Positions 1-11,099 of a DNA stretch of 64,000 bases are shown here, piece after piece. The position numbers were made by a program, and so were the translations under genes. The DNA is from Doryteuthis pealeii. Lineage: Eukaryota > Mollusca > Cephalopoda > Myopsida > Loliginidae. Numbering within the stretch: the stretch's first letter is position 1; each line of letters starts with the position of its first letter. The stretch spans positions 69,642,139-69,706,138 of the forward strand of contig CM042152.1 in NCBI GenBank assembly GCA_023376005.1, read 5' to 3'. The notes below the pieces were generated by a model. The model worked only from the letters and a program-made list of their open reading frames with translations, did no database searches and was not told the origin of the DNA.

Positions 1-3000
1 TTCACGCAGGCCTGTGGCAGCTCAGAAGCACTGGAGAAGCCGAAGTTTGCACGTCCTGGAAGGTACTAAGGGTATTTTTTTGCTTTGTGAATAGTGATAG
101 GCGATGCTCTCTTTTCTATTACTTATGGTCTTCCATACGAGACTATTGCCTCATCTTAAATTCTTGCTTTTACTTTGTGTATCACACGTTATGGGCGCTC
201 ATATGGATACCCTCCAGCGAGCGTGCGTATCTAGGATACTTTCTTCGCTGTTCGGACTACGGAACTTGTGCCTCATATCGGGATAACTTCCTTGGTACGT
301 AATCTCTGTGTGAGCTATCGGACAGAACCTCTTGTGAACCTAACCCTGATATACATTTTGTACTCACTGGGGGTATACCCTCTGTTCTCATTCCGCATAC
401 CATCATTAGCTGGGTTACAATGTGGGTGTTGTTGAAGCTGTGTGGACTACAATTAGTTTACTTATTTTTAACGGGAATACGAGTGAGATCACATTAACAT
501 CCGAACGCCGCACGCTGACATCTCTCCAAGGGTAAATTGCAGGAGATAAGTGTGTAATAATTGTCATTTTGTATTTCTCCAGTATAGCCAGACAATCTCC
601 CACTAGGTGGGGCATAACAGTACTACAGGAGACCACTGGGTAAATTTAAACCCAGGCCATACCCATTTTAAATCAGGCGGTGCAGGTATAGGCTACTATG
701 AGATGAAAAAGTGGAGTATTAAGAGCACCAACATACCAGGAACTCAACACCAACCAGCCTTCGATGTTACCTATTTATTATCTCTTAAATGCTTGGTCAC
801 TAGGAGATGACTACAATGTAATAGCAATCTAAGGTAGTACGTACTATTATGTCTTCTCTCTATGTTTGCGTTTTTTTCTTTTTTTGTATAGTAATTGTAT
901 TGGTTGGTATTAGAAGTTAAACATCTTTTATAAATAGTGTTTTCCTAAGTTATAATGTCTTTTTTTATTTATTATATTTTTTTAATCAGAATTGTGTATC
1001 TTACTTGTCGAATGCCACACATAAATTTATAGGATAAGACAATAGAATTGTTACTACTATAGTGTTGAATGACTATTATCAGATCGTAGAGTTGGTTTGC
1101 ACGTTTGATCAGTTCTGACGTAGCTATTTTATATATGCTTGCGAAAGTATGTATTTATATAAGACGACGCTTGTACACTTAGAGTCAGCTTATTGGAGCT
1201 CACACGATCTTGATCTGATAGTTCTTACAGATATTCGCAAATGTGAGACGTGGGGTATAGTGGTTATCGAATTTCTCGATTATCAGACATTTAACTATTA
1301 TCAGTATATATTCTTTTCGATGGTCTGTCTATTTATATTTTTTTTTTTTATTTTATTCTTAATTGTTTCTCTTGTTTCATATTAAATCTGTGTCTATATT
1401 CATTCTCACTCACGTTCCATAATCGCAAGTGTTATTATTTTTTTGTATTAGTTTATTAGTATTTTATGAGAGTTAAAGTTTATAAAACAAGAACCACTAC
1501 GGGCAATATAGATAACAGGACTGTGGAGTCAAAAAAATTAATGGAAGGTTAGGTATCTATATTTGCCGCAGGGGAATACTCAACACTAGAGATAATATCA
1601 TTAACTCTACTTATAAACTGCATTACATATTCTACGGAGATACTCCTGATAGACACTTCTAGAGACACTAGGGTTACGTGTTTAGGACTTACTGGCGAGA
1701 GCATCAATCTACCATGTCTTATGGTTAAGGTCACCTAGTGTAATGTAATTTTAATAAATCTATTTGAAATGGGTAATGACATTAAGATTGATTGAAAATG
1801 GATGACGCGGTAGAGTAGCAATATAGCATAAGACATTGGGAGTGCATGGATAGAGATCTTGTATTGATCTTATATATGATTTTTTGATTGCTCAATGCCG
1901 GCCAAAAGCTATGCATGGGGACGCGACAGATGACGTAACTATCAGACCAATAATATGATATAGCTCAGTTCAGTATACCAGCGCATTTTACTACGATCAC
2001 AGCCTGGGGCGAGAGTGTTCCTACTAAGTGTAATAGCTCGAGGGCGCATATCATCAAATGCACTTCATATGAAGTTTAAGGCTACGCATAGGGGTAGGTA
2101 CTGAGCAGTTTATTCTGCACTGGGCAGTGGGCAATGTGCTCTTTTGGTAGGTGAACCGAGACCTGAAGTGACATCTACATATCCAATTCTCGCTGAACTT
2201 ACTATATAGACGGCTTAAAAGATAACTGAACACAGCGCAAGCGAACTCCTTCCATAGTCGGGAACATCCGGGATAGAGTGTGTATTTGTTTTTTCTTATG
2301 TTTAACCCACTAGTTGTCATAAGATTTGCAGAGGCGTGCAATTGTGAGTGCTCGCCTAATCTGTCCAGTAACGCAGGCAGAGCAATAACTTATAACTTAA
2401 TGTAAATAAAAACGATAGAGGCAGGAAGCATTCTAAGAAATTCTTCTTGCACAACTCTAGTAAAGCGGTCCTAACTTAATCTAGGGAAAGCCTAGTAGAT
2501 CGAGAGAGAATGTATTGACAGATGCTGGCCATTTATTCTGCTCTCATGCTGATGCGATTTGATGCAACCCTCATATGTGAGGACTGTCTTCAGGCTGTGT
2601 AAGGTATACTCCCCACGTGCAACTTAAGCCCACTTCTTTTGAGAACTCACATGAGGGCAAGAGGATCTAATGCAAATAGCTTTTCCATGTAGTAGTGAGG
2701 TCTAACTGTCATGTACTGGGCCGCTCCTTTGAGAGCTGTTATATATCTTGCATCTAGACCGCTAGGAGTTGATTGAGGCGAAGGTTTAGTTATTATATAT
2801 CTTATCATCAAAAAACGCTGTTTGTTTAACGCTTTAGAAGTATGCCTCGGGTAGGTTTTTATATAGTCATGTTTCGTCTTGCGTGTTATCTCGGCCACCA
2901 GGTTATTCTAATAAACGGGGTGGTATCACTGAGAGTTAGTTTTTCACGTATGAGTTACTTAGACTAAGTCCACAGTCAGAGCTCTGGAACATGCATTTTC

Positions 3001-3560
3001 ACAAAAAAACACTTCTTGGATTTCTCCAGGCTGATGTTTTTGCGTTTTCGCTTTCAGTTAAATAGTTTTTTCCTCATCACTATCATATTTTTTGCAGTTC
3101 TTCTTATTCTACTCAGCAAGGGTTTACTTTCAACAATTTTGGTAATAGTCATTGAAATTATATCATCTATTATTATAAAATATTATAATTATATATATTA
3201 TACATCTGAATATTGAGTACGACACAGCTACCTAGGGCCTTCAGACTAATGCGTTACTCTATCACATACAGACAATAACTCAAGTGGATATTATTTCAGA
3301 GATGTACTTTAGTGTAGACTATGTTTAATCACTGAGTGACAAGAAGTCGATAGAAGACAATGTCTCTTCACAATCTAAAATATGAAGTAGCGGACGTAAA
3401 CAAACGTCCATAGCCTGTGTCGCTGCCAAATTGCTAACTGGGCCATAAGGAGGCATCAACCATCTATAGTATATGCATGAGCAGAGACTGACGGAGAATA
3501 ATTTTAATAATGGGTTTAAGTAAGACACTGCATAAGTAGATGTATCTCCTCATCTATGAG
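1..3560. other. Unassigned sequence, no supported feature
   Basis: I see no gene, SINE, LINE, Helitron, microsatellite or tandem repeat here. Short open frames on both strands (the longest about 95 codons) carry no family motif and have no splice context. The base composition is more even than in the rest of the window, and the usual AT and CA microsatellites are absent, which sets this stretch apart. It may be unique intergenic DNA or poorly polished sequence. Confidence 0.5.
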
Positions 3561-3570
3561 GGATTATTCT

Positions 3571-3690
3571 ACATATGGACAGACCAGTTGGCATTCTATA
3601 TACTAAGCGTGCATCCAGGACATCTTGAAAATAGCAGTTAGACAAGCTCGGTAATGCTGATGCTTTGACTCGGGTGAATGTCTATTGTGA
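3571..3690 (+). mobile_element. Non-LTR retrotransposon 3' fragment, first copy
   Basis: The block beginning CATATGGACAGACCAG recurs at about 4310-4435 with roughly 90% identity. The same opening 16-mer starts the LINE carboxy-terminal fragment at 10622. In one frame it reads like the degenerate GRPxxR...D end of LINE reverse transcriptase ORFs. No intact frame remains. The family assignment is inference. Confidence 0.4.
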
Positions 3691-3709
3691 CAAGGCTATA
3701 CAGCAGAAA

Positions 3710-3988
3710 TGCCCATGGTGTAATGGCTGTGGTCAAAGGAAATGGACACGGCAATACGAGTTCAAATCCTGGATGAAGCTGGTTCCATTTCATGTGGCAC
3801 TAATACTCCTGGGAAAGGTATGAATCCAACAATTCTCCCTCCAACTATGGGTAAATAATAGGGCAGACTAGGCTCTCCAACCTTGGTATAGGAGAAGGAA
3901 AACTCTGAATTCAAACCTGGTAAATTCTGCTTAAAGAATTGACCTTGTGTCACATCTGTTCGTGCGGAGAAGTTGGTAAATACATATA
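3710..3988 (+). mobile_element. tRNA-derived SINE, family B
   Basis: A tRNA-like head (CCATGGTGTAATGGCTGTGG, then GAGTTCAAATCCTGG as the B-box region) is followed by the family body: a stretch around 'gggaaaggtatgaat', 'ccttggtataggagaagg', and an end with 'gacacaaggt'-like sequence shared in reverse with 10796-11091. It is followed by short AT sequence. It is a Pol III-type short interspersed element. Other copies in the window are mostly on the minus strand. Confidence 0.75.
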
Positions 3989-4309
3989 TACAGCAGAGTT
4001 TCAAACTCTAAGAGGTACTACAATTCCAGTATGGACTTGGGAGTATTGGAAATATTGGTGAGGGAACGTCAATGATGATGATGATGATTTCAAGTGTTCA
4101 TAATTTAGATTCTGGTGCTACTCTGCTACCACACTTTTCCTCAGCATGCCCCCCCCATCTTTCAACTACCCCTTGGTTGCTGTAAATAATTACAATGAGT
4201 CTGTTACACATGGCCTCTTTTTCTTTTTTTCAATCCAAGTAAGATGAGCAAGACTGATGGAGAAGTATGGACAAACTCATAAGCAATGTTCTCCTCTGGA
4301 CTACTACAT

Positions 4310-4735
4310 ATGGACAGACCAGTTGGTATGCTATATATACCGAGCGTGCATCCAGGACATCTTGAAAATAGCAGTTAGACATGACAGGTAATGCTGATGC
4401 TTTGACTCGGGTGAATATCTATCATTGCAAGATTTGAGTTTCAAGAACAGAGTTTTAAACTAAGAGATACTACAATTCCAGTATGGACTTGGGACTGTTG
4501 GAAATATTGGTGAGAGAAACTCAAGGGAATCCATGCTGTCAGCACACCCTGATGATGATGATGATGCTAATTCAAGTGTTCATGATTTAGATTCTGGTGC
4601 TACTCTGCTGCCACACTTTTCCTCAGTACGCCCCCCCCTCAATCTTTCAACTACCCCTTGGTTGCTGTAAATAATTACAATGAGTCTGTTACACATGGAC
4701 TCTTTTTCTTTATTCTTTATTTTCTTAATTCTTTT
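4310..4735 (+). repeat. Second copy of LINE 3' fragment, ending in (GAT)n
   Basis: 4310-4435 repeats 3571-3690, and 4455-4735 repeats 4009-4245 (CTACAATTCCAGTATGGACT, the (GAT)n run, poly-C, then 'tcaactaccccttggttgct'). The family-B SINE sits between the two segments in the first copy only, so the second copy shows the state without the SINE. The (TGATGATG) run directly after 'atccatgctgtcagcac' matches the LINE end at 10750-10795. Confidence 0.6.
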
Positions 4736-4739
4736 TTTT

Positions 4740-5455
4740 CTTTTTTCAATCTGAGCATGAAGTGCTGAAATTGGAATTTGAAAAAGCTTGATTGATTTCT
4801 AATTAAACGATTTAAAATATCACCCAGCAGTGATAATGGCCTTTGAATTCAGACATCTTGTTTTGTGCTAGTTAAAGAAATTTACCATGGAACGTCTAAA
4901 TAAAAAAAACAAAACAAAAACATGATGCAAAATAAAAATTGAAGACGTCTCTTCAATGTCAATAGATCTAATAAAAGAAAACGGTTTCATTTTCTTTGCA
5001 AGTTGTGGGCAAACTTTTTAAGTTTTAAGTCAGAATTGCTTGATGTAGGTTTTTGCTGGCCAGCCTACACTGGTGTGTTCATGTGTAATTGTCCATTAGG
5101 GTAGGTCAATTTTGGAACTGTAATGTCTCCTATGTGGCAAAAGTTGCAAATTAATATAAAGAATTATCACACAAAATATTTTTCTTTAAAACTTTTAAAT
5201 CTTTTAAAATTTTATCACTGTTACATCTTAATTATTGGGTAAAAAGCAACATATTAGAGGTGTAGGTGGTGAAGGGGGCATATTTTCAATTGAATTCTAC
5301 TTATAATATTTTATTCATTTTGTTTTAAATGACAATCTTTTCTGTTTTAAATATTGAAATTGCTATATTTTCTAATCAATTTCTAGGCTAAATTTTGCAA
5401 AAACAAGTATTTTTGGTGCATTTTAGTAGACGATCTTTGATGCACAGATTGAATA
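4740..5455. other. AT-rich interval with one small LINE fragment
   Basis: This is mostly AT-rich unique-looking sequence with no coding or RNA signal. The exception is 5030-5085, which on the minus strand matches the start of the LINE carboxy-terminal fragment at 10622-10680 (CACTGGTGTAGGC... and AAAACCTACATC in minus orientation). Confidence 0.5.
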
Positions 5456-5575
5456 ATCTGATCTGTTTGGTAAAGTGGGGAGCTGAGGGTAGGTGTGATG
5501 GACCACCTCAGTAAAATCAATTTCCCTGTGTCCCTGATACCAACAGTAGGCCACTCCGCCAACTTTATTTACTTT

Positions 5576-5578
<3 letters not shown>
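5456..5578 (+). mobile_element. tRNA-derived SINE, family A (3' part)
   Basis: The body of family A begins at 'gatctgtttggtaaagtggg' and ends 'ggccactccgccaacttta', then runs into a (TA)n tract. The tRNA head is missing, so it is 5' truncated. Confidence 0.75.
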
Positions 5579-5627
<49 letters not shown>

Positions 5628-5703
5628 TGAAATACATCCAAATAGATCACAACTTTCCATCCACTTAAAAGTGCAAATATAAAGAATCAAAATGGATTGT
5701 ATA

Positions 5704-5744
<41 letters not shown>
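5579..5744. repeat. (TA)n and (CA)n microsatellites
   Basis: About 21 TA units occupy 5581-5623 directly after the SINE tail. About 19 CA units occupy 5708-5745. Confidence 0.95.
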
Positions 5745-5747
<3 letters not shown>

Positions 5748-6526
5748 GATTAAATTCAGATCTAGGCAATTTAAATGGTTATAAATACTTTAAAACATCC
5801 CCACCACACATAAAGCAACCAACAACCCAGAGATCCACATCCTCCCCTACTCCAACCACTTCCAACCCAGCAGTAGAATCAGCAGAAAGTAGCAGACAGA
5901 CAAAACAGAACCCAACATCAAAGACAAGTCCAGACATGAGCACCCCTGACCTCTAAAGCACCAGAGATGAGAAAAACCAATCAGTCTAACACAAACCTTT
6001 GAAAAAGAGGAACATAGATCCTTGAAATATCTGGAAAATAAATGGAACTTAGAAGATAATATCCAACTCAGTTTTTTATTTACTTTACTCATTTCTTTCA
6101 TGCTTCTAATAACAACCAAAAAATTATTTTCCCATAAATACATAAACATATATATATATATATATAATTTATTGTGTATAAACTTTGTTCTTGTGAATGT
6201 TGTTTTTTGGGGTATTGGAAAAAAAAAACAGAACAAAACAAAAAACAGAACAAAAAATAAGTTTTAATATCCAGCTGTTGTTCTGTCCCTGTTTCGATTT
6301 AATTCTGATATTTCGGGTGAACATTCCCCCTTTGTCAAGGTATAAAGACTATGTGGGGGAAAAGTGAAATCCAGTATATAGGAGGAAAAAATTTGAAGTG
6401 AAAGGATTTGGCATTGTTTAGCTGTTATTTTTCTTTCGAAATTGTGTGACGTAACTCAACCGAAATCTATCAAGGTTATATATATATATATATATATATA
6501 TACATACATACAATAAAAATACTCAT

Positions 6527-6563
<37 letters not shown>

Positions 6564-6584
6564 ATAAATCTAACGAGTCAGACG

Positions 6585-6621
6585 AACCTACTATTAGTTT
6601 CGCTTAATGCTCTTCAGGGCT
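6585..6621 (-). ncRNA. Hammerhead-ribozyme-like motif, no tRNA head
   Basis: Minus strand, in order: stem I strand AGCC, core CTGAAGA (CUGANGA), stem II GC-ATTAA-GC, GAA, stem III ACT-AAT-AGT with A15.1 paired to U16.1, A at the cleavage position, and the second stem I strand GGTT (4 pairs including one G-U). The core is intact, but stem II has only two pairs. It lies between two AT microsatellites. Self-cleavage is inferred from the consensus. Confidence 0.55.
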
Positions 6622-6940
6622 ACTTAGGTATTGAGCACTTTTTACTTATTAGCTTATTTTCCTAGTGGTTATATGAATATATATATATCTTATATACATA
6701 TATATACATATAAATTGTTTTTTCTTTTGGCCAAATACTGTACCAATAGATTACTTTTTGTTGGTATGACTATCTTGGTCTTTTCTTTTTTCCAAAAATT
6801 TTTTTTCTCCCCGGTTGATGTTTGGTAGTATATTTTTACAATCAAACTATTTGCTGGGTTTTTTCTCACCACGAGGATTTACGAACATGCTTGGTATATT
6901 ATATATATATAATATATTATATATATATATATATATATAT

Positions 6941-7140
6941 GGAGAGAATTAATTGAAGTCGAAGGCGGATTTAACTATTTAAATGTAAGGCTAAACAAAT
7001 CGAGAAAAATCAATCTCTGTATGTACATTTCGGCCTATTAGGCCTCATCAGCAGAGCTATAGATACGAAGACCGCCCCGTGTGTGATTCGAAACCTGTCT
7101 GTCAAATTAACAAGCAAGCGTCTTACCTCCATACCAAATG
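6941..7140 (-). mobile_element. tRNA-headed SINE carrying a hammerhead ribozyme
   Basis: Read on the minus strand, a tRNA-like head (about 7140-7075, A-box-like TGGTATGGAGG, B box GGTTTCGAATC) is followed by a short linker. The hammerhead at 7056-7015 comes next, then a body with TCTCGATTTGTTTAGCC, and the element ends near an AT microsatellite. The same order and body occur at 32609-32925. The head would supply Pol III transcription and the ribozyme would cut the transcript at its 3' side. Compare schistosome Sm-alpha elements, which also pair a tRNA promoter with a hammerhead. Confidence 0.75.
7015..7056 (-). ncRNA. Hammerhead ribozyme, complete consensus
   Basis: Minus strand, in order: stem I CTCTG, core CTGATGA, stem II GGCC-TAATA-GGCC, GAA, stem III ATGTACAT (self-complementary), A17, then stem I partner CAGAG. 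Stem I has five Watson-Crick pairs and stem II four. Predicted cleavage follows the A at 7020 (minus strand), an AUA triplet that fits NUH. The very short stem III is typical of retroelement hammerheads that act as dimers. Compared with 32786-32827, stems I and II change together on both strands, which supports a selected structure. Confidence 0.85.
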
Positions 7141-7362
7141 GACTTAGCAGGTTTTTCTTCGCTTTGTTAAGTAAGTAGTATTTATATTCCTCTTAATATA
7201 TATATATAATGAACGGTGTGTCTTTTTTCTGATTTTTTCTTAGTTCATGCTAAGTTTGCTGTTAATGAGATACTCTTTGGATATTTTTGTCCCACTACTA
7301 ATAACTTATTTTGTGTTTAAAAACTCATTAGATCAAGAGTCCGTGCTTATTGAGGGTCTTAA

Positions 7363-7518
7363 CCCTTTCACAGGTAGATAATCTTTCTAATCCTTTTAGA
7401 GTGGACAATTTATTTTCCAAAAATTTGCAAAATAGACAGTATGTTCAAACAAGTCAATAGAAAAATGCCTTACATTGAGCTACGGCTAACAACAAATATC
7501 ACCCTGCCTGTAAAAGGG
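7363..7518. mobile_element. piggyBac-like MITE with TTAA duplication
   Basis: A 156-bp element is bounded by TTAA at 7359-7362 and 7519-7522. Its ends are CCCTTTCACAGG and, inverted, CCCTTTTACAGG (11 of 12 matching). There is no coding sequence. TTAA targets and CCCTTT-type ends are characteristic of piggyBac-mobilised MITEs. Interior sequence recurs in fragments at 8250-8330 and 10193-10265. Confidence 0.85.
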
Positions 7519-7989
7519 TTAAGCTAGTAGAAAAATGGAAATGAATCCAACAATATGTTGAAAGGATAAATAAATAAAAGAAAGAAAATGTTGAATGGAT
7601 AAAATTGGTTTGATGAAGTACCAACATATGTTTCGGCCGAGAGTTTGTTCATGTACACATTGTATTCTATTTATTGTTATTTTAAATATGAAATAAAATA
7701 ATAATAATGTAAAATTATAAAATATTTAAGTATACAAAGAAAATGGTTCTTCAGGTAAAATGTTTGATATTTGAAGTTAAAACAGTCAAAATACAGAGAA
7801 TTTTGAAGTGTTCAAAAAAAAGAATTATTTTGAAACATTTTTGAGACGCTTACGGTTGAGAAATAGAGTAATGTTTGGTGACAGTTACGGTTGGAGAATA
7901 AAGAATATTCGGTGAAGAGTGACATTTGAAAAAAAAGGGGAATTTTAAATTTTGTAAATAATATTACTGACTTGTGCAAAAAATATATA

Positions 7990-8027
<38 letters not shown>

Positions 8028-8028
<1 letters not shown>

Positions 8029-8159
8029 TATAAAAAAGAAGGTCCGCAAAATGTATTGTTTTCAGAAAAAGAAAATTTTATTCTTTTTATCTTACAAATA
8101 AAAAATTAAAAAAATTTTTTTTCTGAAAACAATACATTTTGCGGACCTTCTTTTTTATA
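8028..8159. repeat. Inverted repeat (foldback), ~43-bp arms
   Basis: The arm at 8028-8070 (GAAGGTCCGCAAAATGTATT core) recurs inverted at 8115-8159, with about 45 bp of AT-rich spacer. A related single arm occurs at 27875-27905. The unit abuts (TG)n/(TA)n microsatellites. Confidence 0.9.
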
Positions 8160-8576
8160 AAATATTGAATTTTCTCCCGTTGGAACCTGAACAACATTTA
8201 TATATATATATATATATATGCAAAAATATAACTCATAATTGTCAAGCATTTATTGTTTAATCCTTGTAGAACGAGCAAATTATCTTTAAAAAATTTGCAA
8301 AATAGAAAATATGTTCTAAACAAATTATCATATATAAAAAAACATAACAAAAAATGAAATATGATAATTTGATCAGCAATTGTGTTGGTTTTCGAACCTA
8401 ATCCATTCCAGAAAAAAGTTTAGAAACTGAAAAGATTGAAAAACAAGACAATTTTTCCTAAAAGAAATAAAGGGAAACCAAATAATTGGTTCCCAATCCC
8501 GAAATTTATTCAATTTATATTGCAAAAATGGTAAAAAAAAACACTTTTTTTTAAACAAAACATTAGACATTATAAA

Positions 8577-9176
8577 TCTTATTATAATAGAGATTGTGTG
8601 TTTGTCTGTAACCAAAACTATATCACTACTCAAGTCACAATTCCCTTTGTTATTTAAGTCACATTCTCCATGATTTTATTTTTATTTAAACCCCAATTAT
8701 AATAAAATTGTTTTACATAATTAAAACTGCTAACCACATCTACATACAAATAACATGTAATTGTATTCATATATACAACAAAATAGCGGTTTGCAGTGTG
8801 AACAGGAAGGCTATTTTGCATATTGATATTAAAAATGTAATTTTAATAAATATGTTCTGAGTATTATTGATTTCTAATTGTTTGCTTTTATCTTAATGAA
8901 TAAGAGCAAAACTCTCAGGGATAAATCTTAAAAGAAATTCATTAACATGAAGAAATAACTGTTATTTTATTCTTTACTTCCTATTTTAACTAAATAGTTA
9001 AATAGGAAAATTTAGCAATGAAAGACGGGAGTGATGGAAGAGTAAGCTTCAGTTGTTCTATTTTCAGATTTTACCCCCTCTGTTTCAGATCTTTTTATCT
9101 GCATTCTTATTTAGTTTCATAAGCCTTTCTAATTTAATATGATATTTTATTACATTAAAACTTAAATACTTGCTAG
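8577..9176 (+). mobile_element. Non-autonomous Helitron, family H1, terminal hairpin lost
   Basis: It starts TCTTATTATAATAGAGATTG after an A and ends CTAG before a T, the A|T insertion rule of Helitrons. The interior aligns with 50939-51579 throughout. The terminal hairpin (GCACCC..GGGTGC) and the following AT-rich bases are missing: 'aaatacttgc' joins directly to 'tag', consistent with deletion between two TTGC repeats. No Rep/helicase coding sequence is present. Confidence 0.85.
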
Positions 9177-9889
9177 TATATAATAAAAATACATAAATAG
9201 ACTAGTATTAGAATTACAATACAGTAGGAACATCGAGATGGTTGACTTTAGAATGCCATACAATGCTGCAAGGTCGGCTTTCAATTTTCTCTATTGTTTC
9301 TTTATTTATTTCTAAGGTTACTTGACTAATTTTTATTTTCAATTTTCCCACTATCACTTTTACTGTCCTTAGAGGGCATAATTTCACGATTAACTGCACA
9401 ATAAAGGAAAAATTTTGTCAAACTCTGATATGAACCATGATTGATGCGTGTCATCAAGTCACTACACATGGGGGACGCCATAGGTGACAGTGAGAAGCGC
9501 AACAGAAGAACATTCAGCTACTCTCAGCTCCACTCAACTTGAGGCAATACACGCTTCATGGCACCATTTAAATTTCAAATTTTATGGTGGGCAGCTGAAA
9601 AAATAGTTTGAAAACTGATACAAAGTTTGAAAACTAAGACAAAAATTTTCCAAATTTTAAGTTTGAAAAATAAAAAGTTCAAAAACAGAAACGTTCGAAA
9701 ACCGAGATTTGACTGTAGCATGAAAATAATAAAGTACTCACTTTTAATTAAGACTAGAAGTGGCTACCCAGCAAAGCCTTGGTAGAGGATAAAAAAACAC
9801 CGTTTAATAATCGTTTGCAGATCTATTACTACTGAATAGCGAGTTCGAAACTCGCAAGATGACCCATAAAAATCATAAAATGCCGAAAA

Positions 9890-10085
9890 TGGCCGAGTAG
9901 AATTTTAACGTTATTTTATAATTTAATTTTTAAATGTATTCAATAATATAAATCAAATCTTCATTATTTTTGGCTCAAAAACCAAACCCTGGTGATATTT
10001 AATTTGTATATATATTTACTTTGTCATTAATTGTTTTATTTTCAAAGTTTCCTCCAGACATATATACACACAACTGCCCTTTATA
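9890..10085 (+). repeat. Dispersed repeat shared with 60480-60700
   Basis: 'ttcattatttttg...accaaaccctggtgatattta...tttgtcattaattgttttattttc...cacaactgccctttatatatg' aligns with 60570-60700. I see no coding sequence or terminal structure, and the family is unknown. The preceding 9190-9890 is AT-rich sequence in which I recognise nothing. Confidence 0.6.
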
Positions 10086-10192
10086 TATGTATAGATAGAT
10101 ATCTTGCAAAACAACCTTTACACAATCCTACACTGCAGCAGAGCCTTCTAGCAATGTTTCTATATATTATCATTGAATTGGTTACCGAGCAA

Positions 10193-10265
10193 CCAATAGG
10201 AAAATGCCTTACATTGAGCTACAGAGATATAACTCATTAACTGTTGATGTCACCATAACAGGGCA
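10193..10265 (+). repeat. Fragment of the TTAA MITE interior
   Basis: AAAATGCCTTACATTGAGCT matches 7462-7490 inside the MITE, and it is followed by a related 'aacagggcatttc' end. It has no flanking TTAA pair here and looks like a decayed copy. Confidence 0.5.
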
Positions 10266-10293
10266 TTTCATTATCAGTATAAAACTGCGGCAT

Positions 10294-10540
10294 GGGCCGA
10301 GTTAGCTCAGTCGGTAGAGCAATCGGCTAGAGACCACAAGGTTCCTAGTTCGATGCCAGCCCTCACCAACTCAGCGTCTGAGTAGCACAGGGATCTGTGT
10401 GGTAAAGTAAGGAGCTGATGGTAGGTGTGGAATTCCACCCCAGACACAAAAACAATCTCCTTGGTCTACTGCTAGTGAAAAGAGGATAGACTCCCTCACT
10501 GATTGGCTGATACCAACTTTAGGCCACCCCGACGACTTTA
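10294..10540 (+). mobile_element. tRNA-derived SINE, family A, full length
   Basis: The tRNA-like head has A box TTAGCTCAGTCGG and B box AGTTCGATGCC. The family-A body follows (GGGATCTGTGTGGTAAAGT, GAGCTGATGGTAGGTG, AACAATCTCCTTGGTCTA) and ends 'ggccaccccgacgacttta'. The head lacks the pairing of a working tRNA, so I call it a SINE, not a tRNA gene. It resembles the published octopus/squid tRNA SINEs. Confidence 0.85.
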
Positions 10541-10611
10541 GCAATGATATTATATCTGACACTATAAGCTCTTCTGTCCCTAGGTGCACATATATTTAGA
10601 TGCAATCACCT

Positions 10612-10795
10612 GTGGACAACTTCATATGGACAGACCAGTGTAGGCCAACCAGCAAAAACTTACATTGACCAGCTCTGTGTGGAAACTGGATACCATGTGG
10701 AGGACATGCTAGGAATGATGTCTGATTGGGACTATTGGCAAGAGAGTCATGGAAATCCATGCTGTCAACACTACTTGATGATGATTATTAGCGCA
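10612..10795 (+). pseudogene. LINE ORF2 carboxy-terminal remnant with (TGA)n tail
   Basis: One frame reads TYIDQLCVETGYHVEDML..MSDWDYWQ, resembling the last residues of many metazoan endonuclease/reverse-transcriptase LINE ORFs. After a -1 shift the next frame gives KRVMEIHAVNTT and a stop, then TGATGATG, typical of a LINE 3' end. Only the extreme carboxy terminus survives. The clade is not resolved from this piece. Confidence 0.6.
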
Positions 10796-11091
10796 TATAT
10801 ATATTTACCAACCCCTCCGCACAAGCAGGATGTGACACAAGGTCAATTTCTTAAGCGGAGTTCAACAGGTTTGAATTCAGAGTTTTCCTTCTCCTAGACT
10901 GGTTGCCTAACCAAGGTTAAAGAGCCCAGTCTGCCCTACTATTTATCCATAGCTGGAGGGAGAGTAGGATTCATACCTTTCCCAAGGGTATTAGCGCAAA
11001 GTAAAATGCAATTATCACATCCAGGATTTGAACTCGGGGCGACGAGTCCATTTCCCATGACTTTAACCATCGCACCACTCGCTTCCTACAT
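10796..11091 (-). mobile_element. tRNA-derived SINE, family B, near full length
   Basis: On the minus strand the head lies at the right (GTGCGATGGTTAAAGTCATG, then GAGTTCAAATCCTGGATGTG as B-box region). The body runs left to 'tatatttaccaacccctccg'. It sits directly against the LINE (TGA)n tail. Confidence 0.8.
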
Positions 11092-11099
11092 TATTAGCG

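Noticed and set aside
5847..6267. Overlapping open frames of 129 and 81 codons
   Set aside because: They lie on both strands through AT-rich and (TA)n sequence with no family motif or splice signals.
7600..7660. Possible hammerhead remnant (CCGAAACATATGTTGGTAC on minus)
   Set aside because: Stem III and GAAA are present, but the CUGANGA core is damaged, so it is not listed as a ribozyme.
10294..10370. Possible functional tRNA genes at 10294, 53052 and 58558
   Set aside because: Stems are poorly paired and each is followed by the same ~170-bp SINE body, so they are SINE heads.
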